NCBI GenBank assembly: GCA_019309815.1
Contig: JAFDFO010000030.1
Span: 1-14,139, forward strand
From: Deltaproteobacteria bacterium
GTDB lineage: Bacteria > Desulfobacterota > Desulfobacteria > Desulfobacterales > C00003060
DNA length: 14,139 nucleotides
Direction of reading: 5' to 3'
Part shown: positions 7,180 to 14,139 of the stretch, piece after piece
Layout: each line of letters begins with the position of its first letter
Position numbering within the stretch: position 1 is the first letter of the stretch
Notes under the pieces: model-generated
Databases searched by the model: none
Told to the model about the DNA's origin: nothing
Seen by the model: only the letters and a program-made list of their open reading frames with translations
Translations under genes and position numbers: made by a program

Positions 7180-7283
7180 GAAACGATCCAACCGTGCCAG
7201 ACTTCTGCTCAACAACGCGAGCACCAGACCAAGCACCAAGAAGCGACTGATATCCGCGTGATCGTGAGCGGGTTAGTGCCGCG

Positions 7284-8546
7284 TCATTCATTGTCTTGTT
7301 CCACGGCCTCCAATAAATCACCGTAGATATCAGGCGACGAATAAATAACGCGGTTCCATGACGGGATCTGCGTCCCCTCTTGTTCTTCGGTTGCCTGCTC
7401 CCAGGCGGTAGCAATGAAATCCCTAAAGTAGCGGACTGTGAGTTCCTCCTGATGCCGATCATAAACCAAATCGTTCGACTCCGCGTCGTCGCTGTAGCTC
7501 TTCACAAAGCTTAAGGCCGTACTGTGATAGGTGTGTTGCAGCATGTCGATGAAGGCACCATCAATAGCCATGCCATGAGAACGGATATAATTGAGAAAGA
7601 ACTTGGCGATGTCCACGACCATCCTGTGAAGCCCACCCTTGGCATCTTTCTCTGAAAGCACCTGGTGTTTATGCTCATAATTCTTGCACAGATCAATTTG
7701 TGCAATCTTTTTTGGCGTAAGACGATTGTAGACCTCGGACAGGGTACTCACCTCAAGACCCCAATCATAAGAAATATTGATCGCCCGTGCAAGGCGGGTC
7801 AAGAAGCTGAACTCACCCGCCAGGGGATAACGAAAGGTGCGATGATAACGGAAGAACTCCTCCAGTTCATGATGGCCCCGAATATGCATGACGTTGACCA
7901 GGGCCTGCACAAAGGGAGCTACAAAAAGTCTTTTAGTCCTTCCTTTCATCGCCATCTCGGTGGGCGAAATACGGGCGTAATATCCCTTGCAGAACTCCAA
8001 GTCGTTGTTCGGATTCGCTGTGGGCTCAATCAGTCGGCCCAACAGTAACCGATCGTAGGTGACGATATCGCAGTCGTGCAGGGCAATCACATCACAGATT
8101 TCCCTGGCAAAGAGATAGCCAAGCGTAACCCACACGGACTGGCCTTTCCCCGGCACACCAACCGGTATCTTTTGTTCCTGTAGCTTCTTGAAGACCGACT
8201 GAACGCGAGGTCCCTCCACCCAGACCACTTTTACGTCCCGACCCTCTTTCTTCAGCCTGTCGAAATATTCCTTGGCTTCCCTGAATTCTTTCTCTTCCCT
8301 GGCGCCTCCAAGGGCAACCACCACGGAACACAGATAGTTCACCTGGTTGATCTGGTTGATAATGTTCTCCAATACATTCGGAACGTGTATCTCGGCATAA
8401 AGGGAGGGCAGAAGCAGACTGATACACATGTGCTTAGAAAATGCCTCTATTTTTCTCTCCAGCCGCACGAGGTATTCTTCGGGATCAAAAAGATCGTAAA
8501 ACCCGTGGATCGTGGTGATGGAGCCTTCCTGATGAAATTCACTCAC
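7284..8546 (-). CDS. gpgS: Glucosyl-3-phosphoglycerate synthase-like glycosyltransferase (GT81)
   Basis: This 420-residue GT-A fold enzyme probably joins NDP-glucose to 3-phosphoglycerate, giving glucosyl-3-phosphoglycerate, precursor of glucosylglycerate. Landmarks follow the GpgS order: a nucleotide-binding start (SLLLPSLYAEI, 43-53), PGKG (132-135), metal-binding DCD (158-160) in ALHDCDI, FCKGYYARI (185-193), GRTKRL (202-207), PLAGEFSF (241-248) and DWGLEVSTL (261-269). GRTKR, PLAGE and GLE recall the mycobacterial enzyme's GRVT, QPLAGEY and GVEIGL blocks. A C-terminal extension of about 100 residues is unassigned. The start is GTG at 8546 with AAGGAGG (8560-8554) 7 bases upstream; the ATG at 8551 is out of frame and hits TGA after two codons. 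It follows glycerate kinase by 21 bases. A mannosyl-3-phosphoglycerate synthase or other donor specificity is possible. Confidence 0.75.
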   Translation of the reverse strand: MSEFHQEGSITTIHGFYDLFDPEEYLVRLERKIEAFSKHMCISLLLPSLYAEIHVPNVLENIINQINQVNYLCSVVVALGGAREEKEFREAKEYFDRLKKEGRDVKVVWVEGPRVQSVFKKLQEQKIPVGVPGKGQSVWVTLGYLFAREICDVIALHDCDIVTYDRLLLGRLIEPTANPNNDLEFCKGYYARISPTEMAMKGRTKRLFVAPFVQALVNVMHIRGHHELEEFFRYHRTFRYPLAGEFSFLTRLARAINISYDWGLEVSTLSEVYNRLTPKKIAQIDLCKNYEHKHQVLSEKDAKGGLHRMVVDIAKFFLNYIRSHGMAIDGAFIDMLQHTYHSTALSFVKSYSDDAESNDLVYDRHQEELTVRYFRDFIATAWEQATEEQEGTQIPSWNRVIYSSPDIYGDLLEAVEQDNE

Positions 8547-8567
8547 AACATGACCTCCTTCAGTGTT

Positions 8568-9905
8568 TCACTTGACCAGCAAGATCCGCAGATCCATGAC
8601 ATTCGTGTTGGTTGGTCCAGTCTTGATCAAATCCCCAAGCTTCTGAAAAAAGTGATAGCTGTCATTCCCTGACAAGAAATCTGAAGGATTCAGACCCAGA
8701 GCTTGAGATCTCGCGATCGTCTGGCCATCGGCGATGGCACCGGCTGCATCAGTCGGACCGTCATTCCCGTCGGTTCCGGCGCTTAGGATAACGATCCCTT
8801 CTACCCCGTTCAGAGTCATGGCTCCGGCCAGCACAAACTCCTGGTTGCGCCCCCCGAGTCCTCGACCGGTTATCGTGACCGTGGTCTCACCACCTGAGAG
8901 AACGCAAGCAGGACAAGAAATTGGGTGTCCTGTTTTTTGGACCTCTTTGGCTATTGCAACGTGGACACCGGCAACCTCTTTGGTCTCCCCCTCAATCATG
9001 GTTGATAGGACCACCGTGTTATACCCCAAGCCCTGGGCCTTTTCTTCGGCCGCCAGAACACACGCCAGATTGCTCCCGATGATTACGCTTTCTGTTTCCG
9101 CAAAAACGGGATCCCCCGTCTTTGGTGTCTCAGGGGCCTCCCCTTCGACCCCTTTTTGGAAAAAAGCCCGAACCTTCTCAGGAATCATGTCACGGATGCC
9201 ATACTTCTTTACGATATTCATGCAATCTTGAAAGCTCGAGAGGTCGGGAACTGTAGGCCCAGAGGCAATCACGTCCAAATCATCTCCAATCACGTCTGAC
9301 AGTATCAGGGAGACCAGGGTTGCAGGATACACGGCTCGCGCCAGGCCGCCCCCTTTTACCCTGGACATATGCTTGCGCAGTGCATTGATCTCATGAATCG
9401 CGGCCCCACACGCGAGCAGCGTCTTTGTGGTTTCTTGTTTGTCCTCCAGGCTCAGGCCCTCCACGGGCAACGGAAGGAGGGCAGAACCACCGCCTGAAAT
9501 CAGACACAGCACCAGATCTTCTTCTCCTGCCTTGGAAACCAGGCCCAAAATGGCTTCGGCTGCGGCCAAACCTTTATCATCCGGCACCGGGTGGGCTGCC
9601 TCAATCAGTTGGACGCGACTCAATTCGGCCAGGTGACCGTATTTTACGCAAACAAGACCCTCGGTGATTCTCTCCCCCAGAATTTCTTCCATGGCCCTCG
9701 CCATGGGCCCCCCGGCCTTTCCTGCTCCTATGATGTAGATATTTCTGAATTGGGTAAGATCATATACCTTCTCATGAATCCGGAGCTCGTTGCCCTTCCT
9801 TTGGCAATACCTCTTGACGGCTGCTGCCGGCTCCACGGCCCGGACACCGGCCAAGAAAATATCCAGAGCATCCTTTCTCATTTGGTCAAGATCTTTCGAC
9901 GTCAT
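8568..9905 (-). CDS. gckA: Glycerate 2-kinase (DUF4147/MOFRL family)
   Basis: This protein phosphorylates D-glycerate with ATP, giving 2-phosphoglycerate for lower glycolysis. Its 445 residues match the class II (GckA/TtuD) length. The N-terminal DUF4147 domain shows IIGAGKAGGPMARA (58-71), LISGGGSALLPLP (about 125-137), HMSRVKGGGLA (about 169-179) and SDVIGDDLDVIASGPT (about 193-208). The C-terminal MOFRL domain shows LSGGETTVTITGRGLGGRNQ (about 327-346), AGTDGNDGPTDAAGA (about 366-380) and GPTNTNVMD near the end. ATG 9905 is preferred because AGAGGG lies 6 bases upstream; the longer frame from TTG at 9947 has no RBS. It sits 59 bases after the nitroreductase gene and 21 bases before gpgS, so glycerate salvage next to a glycerate-conjugating enzyme is the natural reading. 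Confidence 0.92.
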   Translation of the reverse strand: MTSKDLDQMRKDALDIFLAGVRAVEPAAAVKRYCQRKGNELRIHEKVYDLTQFRNIYIIGAGKAGGPMARAMEEILGERITEGLVCVKYGHLAELSRVQLIEAAHPVPDDKGLAAAEAILGLVSKAGEEDLVLCLISGGGSALLPLPVEGLSLEDKQETTKTLLACGAAIHEINALRKHMSRVKGGGLARAVYPATLVSLILSDVIGDDLDVIASGPTVPDLSSFQDCMNIVKKYGIRDMIPEKVRAFFQKGVEGEAPETPKTGDPVFAETESVIIGSNLACVLAAEEKAQGLGYNTVVLSTMIEGETKEVAGVHVAIAKEVQKTGHPISCPACVLSGGETTVTITGRGLGGRNQEFVLAGAMTLNGVEGIVILSAGTDGNDGPTDAAGAIADGQTIARSQALGLNPSDFLSGNDSYHFFQKLGDLIKTGPTNTNVMDLRILLVK

Positions 9906-9964
9906 GCGATTCCCTCTGATCAGCAACAGACGATGGGATATTTCCAATAATCAATCGTCAATGT

Positions 9965-10702
9965 TCACAGTTTTCCCACCGCTGCCAAGTAAATGGTCGT
10001 CTCTTCCTCTCCGTCAACTCCGAGGACCCCGTTGATCTCCTCATCATAAAAGGCCCCAATCGGGCAGCACCCCAGGGCCAAGGCTGTGGTGGCAAGCTGA
10101 AGATTCTGAGCAATGTGGCCTGCGTCCATGCAGATGTACCGCACGCAGCGGTTTTTATACTTCCACATGGAACGCAGTAGGATACCCGTCCATATGAAAA
10201 CCACGGCTCCCCGCCCTACCATAGCTTGGTCCAACGCAGCGCGGGTGAGATGTTCGCCGAAGTTGCCCAGGGCGATCTCCTCCAAGGCGAAATCAAAGAC
10301 GTTGAAGTGATAGATCCCCTGCTGCACGCCCTCAACCTCCTGGACACTCAGGTAGGTCTCTACGGGATAGAGGGCACCTGCCGAAGGCGATGTCCTAAAC
10401 TGATAACCAGATGCCGAAAGGGTAATCCCCTGAGTCGCCCAGAGCAAGGCTGCCAGGGTCATCATGCTGATGGGATCACCAGTGTACCGTCTCCTGGAGC
10501 GTCGCTGATTCAGAATTTCCCACAGGCTGTCCGTTTCTCCAAAGAGGGGTTTTGGCAGCTGCGTTTTAGGGGCGTCCGCGTAAGTCTTGTAGACGGGAGG
10601 CCTTGGAACCGGTCCAAAATCATCTCGGCGAAGGATGGACGCACGATCATACCTTGTTTCCATCAGGTATTGGTGGGCGATTCCCTCTTTGTATGACCTC
10701 AT
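9965..10702 (-). CDS. SagB/ThcOx-like nitroreductase-family flavoprotein
   Basis: This 245-residue FMN-dependent oxidoreductase fold of the SagB type has the N-terminal HQYLMETRYDR block (10-20, compare 'H..TKY' in SagB proteins), RRSRRRYTGDPIS (67-79, flavin phosphate-binding Args), RTSPSAGALYPVE (103-115), RYICMDAGHIAQNLQLA (188-204) and GCCPIGAFYDEEINGVLGV (211-229). In toxin clusters, SagB oxidises azolines next to YcaO partners. No YcaO or precursor peptide is seen here, so this is the stand-alone form with unknown substrate. The start is set at ATG 10702, 7 bases after a GGAG site. ATG 10708 is also possible, while the longer GTG at 10780 lies inside the proposed promoter. It is the first gene of the leftward operon and diverges from transketolase. 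Confidence 0.82.
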   Translation of the reverse strand: MRSYKEGIAHQYLMETRYDRASILRRDDFGPVPRPPVYKTYADAPKTQLPKPLFGETDSLWEILNQRRSRRRYTGDPISMMTLAALLWATQGITLSASGYQFRTSPSAGALYPVETYLSVQEVEGVQQGIYHFNVFDFALEEIALGNFGEHLTRAALDQAMVGRGAVVFIWTGILLRSMWKYKNRCVRYICMDAGHIAQNLQLATTALALGCCPIGAFYDEEINGVLGVDGEEETTIYLAAVGKL

Positions 10703-10758
10703 GGCCATTCTCCAAAAAAGGCAGGTTTCCGGGCTGTTTGTAGTGGCCTGCAAGCCGC

Positions 10759-10787
10759 TATCTATACGATTATCGGTCACTTGTCAA
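10759..10787 (-). promoter_or_regulatory. Candidate sigma70 promoter for the leftward operon
   Basis: On the minus strand a perfect TTGACA (10787-10782) is followed after 17 bases by TAGATA (10764-10759). A TATAGA two bases earlier is an alternative -10. Transcription would begin near 10752, about 50 bases before the chosen nitroreductase ATG at 10702, which argues against the GTG start at 10780. The -10 box is imperfect, so this is a sequence-based guess. Confidence 0.5.
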
Positions 10788-10977
10788 TTTCTGGAAATAA
10801 TTGAGCGGGCCCCGTAACCGATCCACGGCATCGCAGGCCTCCGGTCGCTATCCCCAAAAAATTTCAACTAGAGCTTCAAAACGGCGTGGAATTATGCCAT
10901 AGGTAGAGCGGCCGAGAGCTCCTCTTTCGGCAATTATCCTATCTTATTGAACAAATTATATATCTTGGAGGAAGGAA
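10788..10977. other. Divergent intergenic region upstream of transketolase
   Basis: No gene is seen. A GCCGA/TCGGC stem (10911-10931) with an inner GAG/CTC pairing could form in the transketolase leader, but no T-run follows. Its 3' part is AT-rich (10931-10966), where the promoter or leader would be expected, but no clear -35/-10 pair is visible. The region ends in the strong GGAGG (10967-10971) that serves transketolase. Confidence 0.4.
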
Positions 10978-13023
10978 GTGACACCAGCTCAGGAAACGAC
11001 CAGTCATGTTGAGGGAGCGCCACACGGAAACCGACTCGACCAACTCTGTATCAACACGATCCGCATGCTTGCCGTGGATGCCGTGGAAAAGGCCCGTTCC
11101 GGTCATCCGGGCATGCCCATGGAGGCCGCGGATATTGGGTATATTCTCTGGACCCGATTTCTGAAACACAGTCCTGCCAATCCGAAGTGGCCAAACCGCG
11201 ATCGGTTTGTCCTGTCGTCCGGTCATGGGTCCATGTTCCTCTACGCCCTCCTTCACCTGACCGGCTACGAGGTCTCCCTGGAGGATATTCGCCAATTCCG
11301 CCAATGGGACAGCATCACCCCGGGACATCCCGAATACGGGCACACGCCAGGCGTGGAAACCACGACCGGCCCACTTGGCCAGGGCTTTTCAAACGGCGTG
11401 GGCATGGCCATGGCCCAAGAATACCTTGCCCAGTACTTCAACCGTCCAGGATACCCCCTTGTCGACTATTTCATCTATGGCGTTGCCGGCGACGGCGACA
11501 TGATGGAGGGCGTCACCGCAGAATCCGCCTCCATGGCAGGTCATCTTGGCCTGGGAAGGCTGATTTACCTCTATATGGATAACCACATCACCATAGAGGG
11601 GGGCACCGAACTCACCTTTACGGAAGATGTGGGCAAGCGGTTTGAGGCCTACGGCTGGCAAGTGCAACGAGTAGACGGATACGACCACGCCCAGATTGCC
11701 TCAGCCCTGAGTGCTGCTCAGAAACAAATAGATAAACCTTCACTGATCATTGCCCGCACCCATATTGGGTATGGAAGTCCCAATAAACAGGACAGTGCAT
11801 CAGCCCACGGCGAGCCACTGGGACCTGACGAGACCGTGTTGGTGAGAGAACGATTCAATTGGCCCGAAGAGTTGTTCCATGTTCCTGAAGAGGCCCTGGC
11901 CCATTTCCGACTTTGTCTGGACAGGGGCCGTGCCTGGGAATCTGAGTGGACAAGCCTCTTCGACGCATACGCCGTTGAATACCCCGACCTGGCCAGACAG
12001 TGGAAAGAGAGTCATGAACAAAAATGGCCTGAGGGTTGGGAGGCGGATCTTCCTCAGTTTGGCCCTGATCAGGGTTCTATAGCTACGCGAAGTGCCTCAG
12101 GAAAGGTCCTTGAGGCAGTGGCCCCGAGGTTGTACACCTTGTTGGGGGGTTCGGCAGATCTGGCCCCGTCCACAAAGACTTTCATTAAGGGCCTGGGGGT
12201 TATCAAGGTAGATCCATGTGGGAGAAACATCCACTTTGGCATCCGCGAACACGCAATGGGAGGGATACTTAATGGAATGGCCCTAAGCCAGGCCCTGGTT
12301 CCTTACGGTGCCACATTCCTGGTCTTCTCGGACTACATGCGGCCACCCATGCGCCTGGCAGCCCTGATGAAGCTGCAAGTGATCTATGTTTTCACCCATG
12401 ACTCGGTGGGCGTGGGAGAGGATGGACCCACGCATCAGCCAATCGAACACGTAGCGGCCCTGCGTGCCATACCAAACCTGGTCGTTGTGCGGCCTGCCGA
12501 TGCCAATGAGACTGTTGTCGCCTGGAAGTTGGCCCTCATTCGCAGGGAGGGCCCAACAGCTATTATCCTTACTCGACAAAAACTGCCGATTATCGACCAA
12601 GACCGATTTGGCTCATCTGAGGGTGTCTTGCGGGGGGGCTACATCCTGGCAGAGGCCCCACAGGGATCCCCCGAAGCCATCATCATGGCCACCGGGTCCG
12701 AGGTCTATCTGGCCTTGGCTGCATACGAGAGGCTAACTGAGGAAGGAATAGCTGCACGTGTGGTCAGCATGCCGAGCTGGGAGGTCTTTGAGGATCAGGA
12801 AGAGGCTTATCGCGAAGAGGTCTTGCCAAGCAAGGTGAAAGCCCGCGTCGGCATCGAGGCAGGAATATCTATGGGGTGGTATCGCTACGTGGGATCAGCC
12901 GGAAAGGTTATCAGTATTCAGCGCTTTGGCGCTTCGGCACCAGCGGATGTCATCTTTGAAAAGTTCGGCTTTACTCCCGAGGCCGTTGTGGATGCCGTGA
13001 AAGAGACACTCGGAAGTCTCTGA
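10978..13023 (+). CDS. tkt: Transketolase
   Basis: This thiamine diphosphate enzyme moves two-carbon units between sugar phosphates in the non-oxidative pentose phosphate pathway. Its 681 residues are normal for the full-length single-chain form. The N-terminal domain shows SGHPGMPM (41-48), SSGHGSMFLYALLHL (80-94), TTGPLGQGFSNGVGMA (129-144) and the cofactor motif GDGDMMEG (171-178) followed by YMDNHITIEGG. The pyrimidine domain shows HDSVGVGEDGPTHQPIEH, then RPADANET, and the C-terminal domain VGIEAGISMGW and QRFGASAPADVIFEKFG. The start is GTG at 10978 with GGAGG 6 bases upstream. It is divergent from the operon and convergent with the thiamine gene, whose pathway makes its cofactor. About 15 extra N-terminal residues precede the conserved LDQLCINTIRML. 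Confidence 0.96.
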   Translation: MTPAQETTSHVEGAPHGNRLDQLCINTIRMLAVDAVEKARSGHPGMPMEAADIGYILWTRFLKHSPANPKWPNRDRFVLSSGHGSMFLYALLHLTGYEVSLEDIRQFRQWDSITPGHPEYGHTPGVETTTGPLGQGFSNGVGMAMAQEYLAQYFNRPGYPLVDYFIYGVAGDGDMMEGVTAESASMAGHLGLGRLIYLYMDNHITIEGGTELTFTEDVGKRFEAYGWQVQRVDGYDHAQIASALSAAQKQIDKPSLIIARTHIGYGSPNKQDSASAHGEPLGPDETVLVRERFNWPEELFHVPEEALAHFRLCLDRGRAWESEWTSLFDAYAVEYPDLARQWKESHEQKWPEGWEADLPQFGPDQGSIATRSASGKVLEAVAPRLYTLLGGSADLAPSTKTFIKGLGVIKVDPCGRNIHFGIREHAMGGILNGMALSQALVPYGATFLVFSDYMRPPMRLAALMKLQVIYVFTHDSVGVGEDGPTHQPIEHVAALRAIPNLVVVRPADANETVVAWKLALIRREGPTAIILTRQKLPIIDQDRFGSSEGVLRGGYILAEAPQGSPEAIIMATGSEVYLALAAYERLTEEGIAARVVSMPSWEVFEDQEEAYREEVLPSKVKARVGIEAGISMGWYRYVGSAGKVISIQRFGASAPADVIFEKFGFTPEAVVDAVKETLGSL

Positions 13024-13034
13024 TCTTGCACAAC

Positions 13035-13193
13035 ATACTTGATGCTGGATGCTGGTCTCTGGATGCCGAATGGGATGAGAAATTGTGTTTTTATTCTCTT
13101 GTGCCACATAAAAGAACCATCTAACTGATGATGTTCGGGGCAAATGTGGGTGCCAAGTCTTTATCCAGCATCCAGTATCCAGTATCAAGCATC
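13035..13193. repeat. Heptamer arrays forming a large imperfect inverted repeat
   Basis: The left array (13041-13068) is four 7-bp units: gatgctg twice, gtctctg, gatgccg. The right array (13163-13193) has units atccagc, atccagt twice, atcaagc and then atc. The right arm's reverse complement aligns with the left arm from 13035 on (ATACTTGATGCTGG against ATGCTTGATACTGG and onward), so the arms could pair over roughly 28 bases around a loop of about 95 bases. It lies between the convergent transketolase and thiD-thiN genes. It may serve as a shared transcription boundary or be a mobile-repeat scar; neither is shown. Confidence 0.75.
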
Positions 13194-13245
13194 TGCTGGT
13201 TAGAGGCACCACAACATGTACAAACTTAACACAAGGTTTGAGACC

Positions 13246-14139
13246 TTAGCTTGTGTAGACGGATAGTAGTCTGAGGACCTTATCTACGACCTCGTCGGGA
13301 TCCCTTCCAAACACCCGGATCATCGGCTCCTTGCCCATATCGCCCCGATCAAAGATGACGTCCGGTATCGTACTTTCCTTGGAAAGCACCTGCTCGGTGC
13401 CCCATTCAAGGCTACTCCCTTCCTGTTGTCTTATCTCCTCGGGTTCTTTGCCCCGGTCAAAGGAGCCGACTTTCCATCCGAAAGTCTCACATTTCTCGAC
13501 GAGCCTCTCTGAGAACCGAATATTCATAGCCGAGCGAAATCCCGGATCATGCCGCATCGCTGTTAGAATGATGGTGCCGATATGTTTAGAAGCGCCAAAG
13601 GCTGGATTTCTCACCGATACAATCCCCTTGCCCACCCGCACCAAGCGGCCCGGGAAAGCAGCGACATCCTGGTGGGTCTCTGCAAAGGGGAGGGCGTAAC
13701 CCAAATTCGATTGGACCTCAGGAATGAGATCTCCCACAGAACTTCTTTGCAAACGGTCAAAACTCGCTTGTAGTGTCTCAATGACCCGATGCTTTTCCAA
13801 GTCTCGCGCAAACCGGGCGAAAGGGTTAGTCGGTCCGTGCCCCCCACCCAGGGGAAGACCAAACCGTATAGCAGTATGGACGAAGTCCTTGGCCTGTTGT
13901 ACGGCCTCCATCACGTCCAATTCCATTCCCAAATATGTGGCGATGGCAGCAGAGTAAACGCATCCCGTTCCATGGGTGTGGGGCGTCTCAACGCGCGGTT
14001 TCGAGAATTCAAAGAAGTTCTTCCCGTCATAGAGGCAGTCTGTAGCAGGACCGTCCAGGTGTCCACCCTTTACCAAGACATGTTGTGCTCCCATACCGTG
14101 TATGATGCGTGCCGCCTCCCGAATATCCTCTTCATTTCT
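13246..14139 (-). CDS. thiDN: Bifunctional HMP(-P) kinase / ThiN-type thiamine-phosphate synthase (5'-truncated by window)
   Basis: The frame is open through the window edge: codons 14139-14095 encode RNEEDIREAARIIHG just before the ATG at 14094, so the real start lies outside. The visible part is the C-terminal half of ThiD, with VLVKGGH and THGTGCVYSAAIATYLG carrying the GTGC catalytic loop that phosphorylates hydroxymethylpyrimidine phosphate. A linker follows, then a ThiN domain: NLGYALPFAE, VRVGKGIVSVRNPAFGASKH, ILTAMRHDPGFRSAMNIRFS and the DVIFDRGDMGKEPMIRVFG end. ThiN replaces ThiE in joining HMP-PP to thiazole phosphate; ThiDN fusions are known mainly from archaea and some anaerobic bacteria. 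It converges on tkt, a thiamine diphosphate enzyme, with no overlap. A weak AAGGT/ACCTT stem (13233-13247) covers its stop but has no T-run. Confidence 0.88.
   Translation of the reverse strand, partial: RNEEDIREAARIIHGMGAQHVLVKGGHLDGPATDCLYDGKNFFEFSKPRVETPHTHGTGCVYSAAIATYLGMELDVMEAVQQAKDFVHTAIRFGLPLGGGHGPTNPFARFARDLEKHRVIETLQASFDRLQRSSVGDLIPEVQSNLGYALPFAETHQDVAAFPGRLVRVGKGIVSVRNPAFGASKHIGTIILTAMRHDPGFRSAMNIRFSERLVEKCETFGWKVGSFDRGKEPEEIRQQEGSSLEWGTEQVLSKESTIPDVIFDRGDMGKEPMIRVFGRDPDEVVDKVLRLLSVYTS

Noticed and set aside
7180..7239. N-terminal extension of GlgA from TTG 7239, as a possible membrane anchor
   Set aside because: No RBS is seen, and GlgA proteins normally begin right at the KVWFLASEVVPFAKTGG block, which starts just after ATG 7179.
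9965..10702. Azole-peptide (thiazole/oxazole-modified) biosynthesis cluster
   Set aside because: Only the SagB-like gene is present; no YcaO cyclodehydratase, precursor peptide or exporter is visible in the window.
10703..10780. N-terminal extension of the nitroreductase from GTG 10780
   Set aside because: There is no RBS before it, the extension is not family-like, and it overlaps the TTGACA-17-TAGATA promoter candidate.

Overview
The window is a compact, moderately GC-rich bacterial chromosome segment with eight complete genes, one gene cut by the right edge, and a repeat-rich, mostly non-coding left end. The gene families present are a Tat-exported DUF362 protein with a NapH/NapG-like polyferredoxin, an AAA_32/Lon-type protease, a GT81 glycosyltransferase, a DUF4147/MOFRL glycerate kinase, a SagB-like nitroreductase and a ThiD-ThiN fusion. 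Together with short intergenic repeats and a decayed four-helix-bundle (23S rRNA intervening-sequence) protein gene, they suggest an anaerobic Gram-negative bacterium, most likely Desulfobacterota (sulfate reducer-like). This placement is inference; no rRNA or other lineage marker is present.

Left end (1-642): a possible 3' tail of a gene (1-53), then about 190 bases with no recognised feature. Next comes a repeat element with octamer repeats in inverted orientation (247-278 and 431-451), a frameshifted and truncated four-helix-bundle protein remnant (307-464), and a perfect 43-bp tandem duplication whose unit contains a 10-bp hairpin (438-523). A tiny SD-preceded ORF (559-612) follows.

Redox pair (643-3227, + strand): a Tat-exported DUF362 protein overlaps by GTGA a 545-residue membrane polyferredoxin. 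The polyferredoxin looks like NapH fused to a NapG-type ferredoxin, with six 4Fe-4S motifs and an internal twin-arginine segment at the junction. It ends tail-to-tail with the next gene in a shared palindromic CTAG.

Central operon (10787 down to 3224, - strand): a sigma70-like promoter, then SagB-like nitroreductase, glycerate 2-kinase, glucosyl-3-phosphoglycerate synthase-like GT81, glycogen synthase and a Lon-family protease. Spacings are short and the last two genes overlap as TAATG. The three middle genes form a sugar cluster: GpgS would join a nucleotide-activated glucose to 3-phosphoglycerate, GlgA extends alpha-1,4-glucan from ADP-glucose, and the kinase returns free glycerate to glycolysis. 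This fits either glucosylglycerate (a compatible solute) turnover or a glycerate-primed glucan. No phosphatase or hydrolase for the pathway is visible in the window.

Right end: transketolase (10978-13023, + strand) diverges from the operon. It is followed by a 222-base gap holding heptamer repeats arranged as a large imperfect inverted repeat. Last is the 3' part of a fused HMP(-P) kinase/thiamine-phosphate synthase (ThiD-ThiN) on the - strand, cut by the window edge.
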